Below, one piece after another: positions 5,319-10,921 of a DNA stretch of 15,839 bases (position 1 is the stretch's first letter; the number at the start of each line of letters is the position of its first letter). Both the position numbers and the translations under genes were made by a program. The stretch comes from Proteobacteria bacterium UBA2383 (GTDB taxonomy: Bacteria > Pseudomonadota > Gammaproteobacteria > Competibacterales > Competibacteraceae). Location: the NCBI GenBank assembly GCA_002343485.1, contig DDST01000110.1, positions 1 through 15,839 of the forward strand, given 5' to 3'. The notes beneath the pieces were generated by a model. That model had not been told where the DNA came from and did no database searches. It saw nothing but the letters and a program-made list of their open reading frames with translations.

Positions 5319-6641
5319 ATGAAAATCTTACTTAAGATACTGATATGGGTGACTCCACTGGCCATGATGAGGATAATCGCTGCCGGCCAGTACGAAACAT
5401 TTGATTATCATGTTCAACAGATGATCATTCACGCCGCCGCTAACGATATGGCCAGCGTGCAAACTTTCCGGGAATTATTAGAGAATCTGCACCGTCCAGA
5501 ACCCGGCGACTCCCAACAGGCTACGCCTTTCAGCCAACAAGGACAGGAGAATTTAGCACGCAGCAATTTGAAAAACGCTCTAGCAGCGTTCCGGCAAGCG
5601 TTTATCGCCGATCCTGCTAACCCCGATATCGCTGGCCATCTTGCATTCACTTATCTACGATTGAACCGCCTCCGGGAAGCAGAACGATTATCGGTCTATG
5701 CACTTTATCTGTCGCCAGCGCATTCAACTAACTGGCTAACGCTGGGGGAAATTTACGGTCATTTACGAGACCCCCAAAGAGCAGCCGGCGCGATGATGAA
5801 TGCCTATCATTTTGCCCAGGATCGACCGCAACTGGCCGAGCAATTACGGAAACTGGCCACGACTGACGATATGGATGAAATACGCATCGGCGCTCTGCAA
5901 GCCCTGCAATCCATCCCCCCAAGAACAGCCTCCTCTGGAGCATCTAATCCAGGAGAGTCAGGTCATACCACCCCACCGTCCCTTGCTACCCTAACACCAA
6001 GAATTGCCGCTGACACCCAGGCAAGTAATGAAGAGAATCCCAGACAGAAAGTTTATCGGCGTGCTATTTCGCTGACCTGTCTAATCATCACTTTTCAGAA
6101 CGGTAAGACCGCTAACTTGGGAAGTGGATTATTAGTTTCTTCGGATGGATTGGTCATGACCAACCACCATGTGATCGAAAAAGCAGAAAATCTGGCAGTC
6201 CGGTGCGGCGATCAGGAATCGAAAGCTGAAGTTCGCCGGCAAAGCAAAGCACCTGATCTAGCCCTTCTGGCCACTTCGCTCAAGACTACAGAAAGCCTGG
6301 TGCTCAACGAAACCTATAACCGGGACCTAGTAGGCCTTGATATATTTGTTATCGGCAGCCCCTACGGATTGGAAGGGACATTCTCCACCGGCATCATCAG
6401 CGGACTGAGGGAAATCGAGGGAGTACGCTATATCCAGATTTCCGCACCGATCAGTCCTGGAAACAGCGGTGGGCCGGTACTTTTGCGGGACGGCACCGTT
6501 ATTGGCATCGCCACGCTAGGCTCCAAGGTGGGCCAAAATCTCAACTTCGCTATCGCCGCCGCCGAGATCGTGGTTTCCAATTTTTTTGACCCGGCACGTA
6601 TGAAAAGCCAACGGCTGAATGGGAAGCCACACCTTGATTAA
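5319..6641 (+). CDS. Secreted TPR - trypsin-like (HtrA/DegP-type) serine protease fusion
   Basis: A predicted periplasmic serine protease of 440 aa. Residues 1-23 are a hydrophobic export signal. Residues about 30-195 are a helical/TPR domain paralogous to the preceding gene (shared VQQMI.HAAA-type helix and TPR units near 71-102, 104-136 and 138-170). Residues about 196-245 are a Pro/Ser/Thr/Asn-rich linker. Residues about 247-425 are a trypsin-2 (S1C-like) protease domain with an apparently complete triad: His284 in TNHHV, Asp313 in PDLALL and Ser383 in PGNSGGPV. The supporting motifs GSGLLVSSDGLVMTNHHV, GSPYG and GIISG are present, as in DegP-type proteases. No PDZ domain follows, so the TPR half probably replaces PDZ domains in substrate or partner recognition. 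Cys254 and Cys296 could form a disulfide. AAGG at about 5307-5310 provides a modest ribosome site. It is the last of the four cluster genes, and its stop lies 2 bases from the 3' end of a convergent tRNA. Confidence 0.9.
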   Translation: MKILLKILIWVTPLAMMRIIAAGQYETFDYHVQQMIIHAAANDMASVQTFRELLENLHRPEPGDSQQATPFSQQGQENLARSNLKNALAAFRQAFIADPANPDIAGHLAFTYLRLNRLREAERLSVYALYLSPAHSTNWLTLGEIYGHLRDPQRAAGAMMNAYHFAQDRPQLAEQLRKLATTDDMDEIRIGALQALQSIPPRTASSGASNPGESGHTTPPSLATLTPRIAADTQASNEENPRQKVYRRAISLTCLIITFQNGKTANLGSGLLVSSDGLVMTNHHVIEKAENLAVRCGDQESKAEVRRQSKAPDLALLATSLKTTESLVLNETYNRDLVGLDIFVIGSPYGLEGTFSTGIISGLREIEGVRYIQISAPISPGNSGGPVLLRDGTVIGIATLGSKVGQNLNFAIAAAEIVVSNFFDPARMKSQRLNGKPHLD

Positions 6642-6645
6642 GGTG
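6630..6645. terminator. Small hairpin spanning the protease stop codon and the tRNA-Thr 3' end
   Basis: CACCTT-GATT-AAGGTG is a perfect 6-bp stem with a 4-nt loop. It contains the TAA stop of the protease gene and reaches into the CCA-end sequence of the opposing tRNA gene. It has no T-tract, so a terminator role is uncertain. Confidence 0.3.
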
Positions 6646-6719
6646 GAGCTGGCGAAGGGAATCGAACCCCCGACCGGCTGATTACAAATCAGCTGCTCTA
6701 CCGACTGAGCTACGCCAGC
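6644..6719 (-). tRNA. tRNA-Thr (anticodon UGU)
   Basis: A complete 76-nt cloverleaf including an encoded CCA. The acceptor GCTGGCG pairs with CGCCAGC (7 bp). The D arm is GCTCAGTCGGTAGAGC. The anticodon stem GCTGA/TCAGC encloses the loop TTTGTAA, giving anticodon TGT, which reads ACA threonine codons. The T arm is GGGGG-TTCGATT-CCCTT-like, with the canonical TTCGA. It lies 34 bases downstream of the radical SAM gene on the same strand but has its own promoter, and 2 bases from the stop of the convergent protease gene. Confidence 0.97.
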
Positions 6720-6729
6720 GAATGTTTAC

Positions 6730-6757
6730 ATTATACGAGCCTTTCTTCACGGATCAA
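6730..6757 (-). promoter_or_regulatory. Sigma-70 promoter of tRNA-Thr
   Basis: On the minus strand a perfect TATAAT (6735-6730) lies 16 nt after TTGATC (6757-6752, four of six to the -35 consensus). Initiation near 6723 would fall a few bases before the mature tRNA 5' end at 6719. The -35 box overlaps the TGA stop codon (6756-6754) of the upstream radical SAM gene. Confidence 0.7.
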
Positions 6758-7881
6758 TCAGCATACTGCCGAAGACGCACGGGGCGCCGGCGCGCACCCC
6801 AGGTTCCTGGTCTGGCTTCGAACACCCCTGTACAGGGAGTATTGCAAACATTACAACAACCTTCTGCCGTCAAATTCCAGACTCCCAGTGTATACCAGTC
6901 ACGGCCGATCAGTTTCTGGCCACACTGATGACAATAGGTGCTATCGCCTTTCTCATCATGAACATTGCCTGTATAGGCATAACGGATACCGTTCTTCATG
7001 GCAATCCGTCGTGCCCGGCTCAAGGTTGAAGGCGGGGTCGGTGAGTGGTTCATCATTTTCCAATCCGGATGAAAGGCAGTGAAATGGATCGGCACATCCG
7101 GTCCCAGATTTTCCATCACCCATTGTGTCAATGCTTCCAACTCGGCATCGGAATCATTCTCGCCAGGAATTAGCAGCGTAGTGATCTCGAACCACACGTT
7201 TGTCTCCTGCTTCAAGTAAATCAGGGTATCCAGTACCGGTTGCAGATGACCGCCGCAGATCTTCCAGTAGAATTCCTCGGTGAAGGCTTTCAGATCGACA
7301 TTGGCGGCATCCATGTACTTAAAGAACTCCTGGCGTGGTTCCTCGCAGATGTAGCCAGCGGTCACCGCTACCGATTGGATGCCGTACTCCCGGCAGGCGA
7401 TAGCGGTGTCAATAGCATATTCCATAAAGATGACTGGGTCATTATAGGTGTAGGCTATGCTGCGGCAACCCAACTCGTGAGCGACGCGGGCCAGCTTCAC
7501 CGGCGAAGCTTCATCCGCCAGAGTATCCATCTCGCGCGACTTGCTCATATCCCAGTTTTGACAGAATTTGCAGGCTAGATTGCAGCCAGCGGTGCCAAAA
7601 GATAATACCGGCGTACCGGGCAGGAAATGGTTAAGTGGCTTTTTCTCAATAGGGTCAATGCAAAAACCGCTGGAGCGGCCATAGCTGGTCAGCATAATTT
7701 GGCCACCGTGGCAACCACGCACGAAACACAGACCTTGTTGACCCTCATGCAGCTTGCAATAGCGCGGACAGACATCGCACTGAACACGACCATCCGCCAG
7801 AACATGCCCGTACTGGGTTGGAAAGAAATCCGTAGCGACAGACGGCGTAGTGATATGAGGGTTGGTGGTCTTGATAGGCAT
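6754..7881 (-). CDS. amrS: AmmeMemoRadiSam system radical SAM enzyme
   Basis: A predicted cytoplasmic radical SAM enzyme of 375 aa. The [4Fe-4S]/SAM cluster motif CxxxCxxC is Cys100-Cys104-Cys107 (CNLACKFCQNW). An N-terminal Cys set CDVCPRYC...C (35, 38, 42, 52) and C-terminal pairs (317/320 and 342-350, CHQCGQ and CCNVCNTPC) resemble zinc-ribbon or auxiliary cluster sites. Blocks such as AYTYNDPVIFMEY, DLKAFTEEFYWKICGG and TTLLIPGEND are those of the AmmeMemoRadiSam radical SAM family, related to pyruvate formate-lyase activating enzymes. The start at 7881 is fixed by AGGAGG (complement of 7887-7892) five bases upstream; the ATG at 7911 is less likely. It is divergent from the Memo-like and AMMECR1-like genes that define the three-part system. 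The reaction and substrate are, as far as I know, not established. Family call is firm; the symbol is the working name. Confidence 0.93.
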   Translation of the reverse strand: MPIKTTNPHITTPSVATDFFPTQYGHVLADGRVQCDVCPRYCKLHEGQQGLCFVRGCHGGQIMLTSYGRSSGFCIDPIEKKPLNHFLPGTPVLSFGTAGCNLACKFCQNWDMSKSREMDTLADEASPVKLARVAHELGCRSIAYTYNDPVIFMEYAIDTAIACREYGIQSVAVTAGYICEEPRQEFFKYMDAANVDLKAFTEEFYWKICGGHLQPVLDTLIYLKQETNVWFEITTLLIPGENDSDAELEALTQWVMENLGPDVPIHFTAFHPDWKMMNHSPTPPSTLSRARRIAMKNGIRYAYTGNVHDEKGDSTYCHQCGQKLIGRDWYTLGVWNLTAEGCCNVCNTPCTGVFEARPGTWGARRRPVRLRQYAD

Positions 7882-7961
7882 AGCGGCCTCCTGCTCAAAG
7901 GCTCTCGTCATTATGCAGCCGGTGAAAACTGATTATTGATAAGGTTTTTTGATCTTTTCCG

Positions 7962-7991
7962 GTCAATTGACACTCTATACTCATTTGAGTA
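7962..7991. promoter_or_regulatory. Symmetric divergent promoter/operator region of the AmmeMemoRadiSam locus
   Basis: The 10-bp palindrome GTCAATTGAC (7962-7971) puts a TTGAC on both strands: TTGACA (7967-7972) reading toward the Memo gene and TTGACC (7966-7961) toward the radical SAM gene. It is followed by the 14-bp palindrome TACTCA-TT-TGAGTA (7978-7991). The TTGACC spaced 19 nt meets TATCAA on the minus strand. On the plus strand the -10 is unclear (TATACT at 7976-7981 is too close to TTGACA). A shared control site for both arms is plausible. Confidence 0.4.
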
Positions 7992-8052
7992 GTCGTATCC
8001 TATCGTATGTTCTGACTACCCCGTTGGCAAATTGATCCGGGAGGGCGTTTTC

Positions 8053-8841
8053 ATGCAAACCACGCGCACACCCGCTGTAGCGGGACTGTTCTACCCAGCA
8101 AATGCTGCTGAACTGCACTCACAGTTGCAAACATTTCTCAACCAGGTTCAACCCTCGGCTGGACCGCCACCCAAAGCGATCATTGCACCACACGCTGGCT
8201 ATATCTATTCCGGACCTATCGCCGCTTCCGCCTATGCACAGCTCAAGGCAGCGCGTAGCATCATTACCCGTGTCGTGTTGCTGGGTCCTAGTCATCGCGT
8301 CGGATTTCGAGGCATTGCCGTTAGTTCCATGCAAGCCTTTGCGACCCCATTAGGCCAAATTCCGGTGGATCAGGAAGCAGTCGAACAAGTCCGGCAATTG
8401 CCCGATGTTGGTTTGCTGGAACAAGCCCATGCTCAAGAACACAGTCTGGAGGTCCACTTGCCGTTCCTGCAAGAGGTACTGGGCAATTTCAAGCTGGTGC
8501 CGCTGGTGGTTGGCGACGCCCGCCCACAACAAGTCGGAGCGGTATTAGAAGCCTTGTGGGGTGGCCCGGAAACCCTGATCGTCATCAGTTCCGACCTGAG
8601 TCATTACCACGATTATCAGACCGCCCAGTATCTGGATAGCCAGACCTCCAAAGCCATCGAGGCGCTACGCTTCGAGGATATCGGCTACGAGCAAGCCTGC
8701 GGGCGTAACCCCGTCAACGGCTTGCTGTGGGTGGCGCGACGCAAAGACTTGCATGGCGAGACTTTAGATCTGCGCAATTCAGGGGATACCGCTGGTTCGC
8801 GCGATCAGGTGGTAGGATATGGCGCCTATGCTTTTCACTGA
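8053..8841 (+). CDS. amrB: AmmeMemoRadiSam system protein B (Memo-like)
   Basis: A predicted cytoplasmic Memo-family protein of 262 aa, bacterial relative of human MEMO1 and structurally related to extradiol/LigB-type dioxygenases. The conserved metal-pocket histidines and motifs are in order: PAVAGLFYPA near the start, His47 in APHAGYIYSG, His81 in LLGPSHR, His130/His135 in QEHSLEVHLPFLQ, and Asp181/His184 in SSDLSHY. It ends in VVGYGAYAF. The spacing of DLSH matches the Asp and His ligands described for MEMO1; the C-terminal Cys ligand of the human protein is not evident here. The start at 8053 has GGGAGG at 8039-8044 with an 8-nt spacer; a TTG at 8032 is less likely. It overlaps the AMMECR1-like gene by 23 bases, so the two are translated together. 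Enzymatic function is not established to my knowledge. Confidence 0.93.
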   Translation: MQTTRTPAVAGLFYPANAAELHSQLQTFLNQVQPSAGPPPKAIIAPHAGYIYSGPIAASAYAQLKAARSIITRVVLLGPSHRVGFRGIAVSSMQAFATPLGQIPVDQEAVEQVRQLPDVGLLEQAHAQEHSLEVHLPFLQEVLGNFKLVPLVVGDARPQQVGAVLEALWGGPETLIVISSDLSHYHDYQTAQYLDSQTSKAIEALRFEDIGYEQACGRNPVNGLLWVARRKDLHGETLDLRNSGDTAGSRDQVVGYGAYAFH

Positions 8842-9424
8842 TGCACTATCCGTCCAGGACCGGGCGACACTACTGAAAGTCGCCCGTGCTTCCATTCAGC
8901 ATGGCTTGCACTATCACCAAGCGTTGCAGATCAACTCCGCCGATTATCCGGAAACCCTGCGATTATCGCGAGCAACTTTCGTCACTCTGGAAATCAGCGG
9001 TCAGTTACGCGGCTGCATTGGTGCACTTGCCGCTTACCAGCCGTTGATTCAGGACGTTGCCGTCCATGCCTACGCCGCCGCGTTCGAGGATCCGCGTTTT
9101 CCAAAATTGCGCGAGGAGGAATTCCCAAAGCTGGAGATATATCTCTCGGTGCTGTCGCCACCGGAGCCTCTGCCCTTCCGTTCCGAACAGGAATTGCTGG
9201 CGCAACTGCGACCCGGCGTGGATGGATTGATCCTGCACTTTCGCCAGCACCGCGCCACCTTCCTACCATCGGTATGGGAACAACTGGCTGATCCACCTGT
9301 GTTCCTGGCTCATCTCAAGCAAAAAGCGGGACTGCCCCCAGATTTCTGGTCACCGGAACTGCAAGCCGAGCGCTATACCACCGAGTATTTCAGCGATGCG
9401 GATGTGGCGGCATCTTTGGCCTGA
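8819..9424 (+). CDS. amrA: AmmeMemoRadiSam system protein A (AMMECR1-like)
   Basis: A predicted cytoplasmic protein of 201 aa of the AMMECR1 family. The family signature LRGCIG is at 63-68 (Cys66 invariant), followed by AFEDPRFPKLREEEFPKLEIYLSVLS-type sequence (about 88-113), the GVDGLIL strand (about 133-139) and ATFLPSVWEQL (about 146-156). The first 30 residues form the helical RATLLKVARASI segment. The ATG at 8819 has AGGTGG at 8807-8812 with a 6-nt spacer; an alternative ATG at 8828 is also possible. The 23-base overlap with the Memo-like gene indicates translational coupling and supports a shared complex or pathway with proteins B and the radical SAM enzyme. Its 3' end overlaps the convergent glycosyltransferase by 52 bases. 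Catalytic role is unknown; the conserved Cys suggests an active or metal site, which is inference. Confidence 0.93.
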   Translation: MAPMLFTDALSVQDRATLLKVARASIQHGLHYHQALQINSADYPETLRLSRATFVTLEISGQLRGCIGALAAYQPLIQDVAVHAYAAAFEDPRFPKLREEEFPKLEIYLSVLSPPEPLPFRSEQELLAQLRPGVDGLILHFRQHRATFLPSVWEQLADPPVFLAHLKQKAGLPPDFWSPELQAERYTTEYFSDADVAASLA

Positions 9425-10044
9425 ATGCGGCGCAGCCGCCGCAAGTCAGCGGGCGTGTCCACGTCCCAACCCAGGGGTAGTTCGATCCATTCCATACCCG
9501 CTCGACGCAAACGCCGGCGGGTCGCCACCATAACTATTGCTGTTCCCCAAGCGATACCTCGAAATATCCTGGAACAAGGCCGGCGCAGACCGACCAGCAC
9601 ATAACCGCCATCGATCGCCGGTACCAGCACAGCTTCCGATCCTGTAGCAAGCCGGTAGAGAGCGTCTCGTAGCTCTATTACACCTAACGAGATGCAGTCA
9701 CCACCGATCAGCACGGCATGATTTCCCTCCGTTAGTGTCCGGTTCAGCGCATGGTTCATTCGCTGGCCCAGGCCACCATTGCACTGCCGGCGCAACCGGA
9801 CCCCGTATTTTTGCCGGCAGACAGTGAAGAAACCATGCCGCGTCTGCGGCGCACACCATAGTTCCACGGGACACAACCGTGCTGAAACTGCAATGGCCAA
9901 GGTGTGTCGTAGCAGCTTTTTATACAGGTTTGCTGCGCCACATGCGCCAAGCCGGCCGGCCAGCCGGGTTTTGACCTGCCCGGGAATTGGCGCCTTGGCA
10001 AAAACCAGCAGTCGCGCATGAGGAAACATATAGCGATCGCTCAT
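9373..10044 (-). CDS. Glycosyltransferase, rSAM/selenodomain-associated transferase 1 family (DUF2064)
   Basis: A predicted cytoplasmic GT-A fold nucleotidyl/sugar-transfer protein of 223 aa. Family blocks in order: LLVFAKAPIPGQVKTRLAG (12-30, nucleotide-binding loop with K25-T-R), VELWCAP (60-66), GLGQRMNHAL (91-100), VLIGGDC (111-117, Asp116), AIDGGYVLVGLRRP (143-156, Asp145), AWGT (165-168), and WDVDTPADLRRL (193-204). In relatives the DC is usually followed by Pro; here it is Ile, a small deviation near the catalytic loop. The start is the ATG at 10044, which overlaps the TGA of the upstream glycosyltransferase as ATGA, a coupling arrangement; the longer frame to 10113 would run inside that gene. 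The family is known from gene neighbourhoods with radical SAM enzymes. Sugar donor and acceptor are unknown. Confidence 0.88.
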   Translation of the reverse strand: MSDRYMFPHARLLVFAKAPIPGQVKTRLAGRLGACGAANLYKKLLRHTLAIAVSARLCPVELWCAPQTRHGFFTVCRQKYGVRLRRQCNGGLGQRMNHALNRTLTEGNHAVLIGGDCISLGVIELRDALYRLATGSEAVLVPAIDGGYVLVGLRRPCSRIFRGIAWGTAIVMVATRRRLRRAGMEWIELPLGWDVDTPADLRRLRRIQAKDAATSASLKYSVV

Positions 10045-10724
10045 GGATGATAGTAGCTCCGGGCCAATCGGCCAGGATCGGCACCTAGAAAATAAGCCAG
10101 CCGTAGCCGCCACATCAGCAAAATCGTTTGAGCGATGCCATCCCGTTCCCAGCGCCGGCTGGAAGTTTCAAGCCGCTGGCGCAAGCAGACAGGCCGGCTG
10201 TGACATTTCAACGATCGGCTCAGAGCGATGTCCTCCATGAGCGCGATCGGTGGATAGCCGCCGACCTGCTCGAACAGCGCACGGCGAACGAACAGACCTT
10301 GATCGCCGGTAGCGATACCCGTGAGACGGGAGCGGTGGTTCATCAGAGTTTCCACGATGCGCAACACAGGCTGGCAACCAGATAGCTTTACATCGAAGCG
10401 ACCCCAGTGGCGGTTCGGGTCGCTCAAAGCAGTGCGAATCAACCCTGCGGCGCCCGGAGGCGGCAAACTATCAGCATGTAAGAACCAGAGAATGGTGCCG
10501 CTGGCTTGCCGGGCACCGGCGTTCATCTGCACCGCCCGGCCTCTAGGGCTAGTAATAACCTGATCTGCCAATGGCTTGGCTAGTGCTACCGTTTGATCCT
10601 GGCTACCACCATCGGTAACGACTAGCTCGCAATCCTGGCCACGCACTCGCTGCAAGGCATCCAAACAGGCAACAATATGCGGTTCTTCATTTAGAACGGG
10701 TAGGATGATGGAAATGCGGAGCAT
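10041..10724 (-). CDS. Family 2 glycosyltransferase, rSAM/selenodomain-associated transferase 2
   Basis: A predicted GT2 glycosyltransferase of 227 aa. The N-terminal ISIILPVLNEE (4-14) and VVTDGGSQDQT (35-45) form the nucleotide-sugar site; WFLHADS (80-86, Asp85) is the metal-binding DxD-like position; GRFDVKLSG, MNHRSRLTGIATGDQGLFVRR (128-148), LMEDIALSR (162-170, Glu164-Asp165) and SSRRWERDG (188-196) are hallmark blocks of this subfamily. The C-terminal ILLMWRLRLAYFLGADPGRLA helix is amphipathic or hydrophobic and may touch the membrane. It is immediately upstream of, and coupled by an ATGA overlap to, transferase 1; the two families are a recurrent pair. The pair is best known beside a different radical SAM gene, so its position next to the AmmeMemoRadiSam locus is notable. 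No substrate can be assigned. Confidence 0.9.
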   Translation of the reverse strand: MLRISIILPVLNEEPHIVACLDALQRVRGQDCELVVTDGGSQDQTVALAKPLADQVITSPRGRAVQMNAGARQASGTILWFLHADSLPPPGAAGLIRTALSDPNRHWGRFDVKLSGCQPVLRIVETLMNHRSRLTGIATGDQGLFVRRALFEQVGGYPPIALMEDIALSRSLKCHSRPVCLRQRLETSSRRWERDGIAQTILLMWRLRLAYFLGADPGRLARSYYHP

Positions 10725-10743
10725 GATTTTCCGGCGAGAGGTC

Positions 10744-10772
10744 TAGCCAACGGCAAATGAGAATTGTAAGAT
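10744..10772 (+). promoter_or_regulatory. Candidate promoter of tRNA-Ala
   Basis: TAGCCA (10744-10749) and TAAGAT (10767-10772), each four of six to sigma-70 consensus, are 17 nt apart. Initiation would fall about 12 bases before the tRNA 5' end. The boxes are weak for a tRNA promoter, so this is tentative. Confidence 0.3.
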
Positions 10773-10791
10773 AACGCTCTTGATTTATCAG

Positions 10792-10867
<76 letters not shown>

Positions 10868-10872
10868 ATCTA

Positions 10873-10895
10873 AACAGCGACCTAGCGTCGCTGTT
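10873..10895. terminator. Bidirectional Rho-independent terminator
   Basis: AACAGCGAC-CTAGC-GTCGCTGTT is a perfect 9-bp stem with a 5-nt loop. It begins 6 bases after tRNA-Ala and is followed by a T-rich CTGTTTC. On the minus strand the stem is also followed by T-rich sequence and lies 27 bases after the diguanylate cyclase stop codon, so it can end both converging transcripts. Confidence 0.75.
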
Positions 10896-10921
10896 CTGTT
10901 TCAAGGCTTTTATACAGCCCA

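Noticed and set aside
6644..6719. tRNA gene as an integration site for a mobile element
   Set aside because: No integrase, no duplicated tRNA 3' end and no phage-like genes are visible in the window.
7627..7932. 101-codon plus-strand frame antisense to the radical SAM gene
   Set aside because: It is a shadow of the radical SAM reading frame, with no ribosome site or domain.
10045..10113. Longer start for transferase 1 (ATG at 10113)
   Set aside because: The extra 23 residues lie inside the upstream transferase gene and have no family match. The ATGA overlap at 10041-10044 explains the start.
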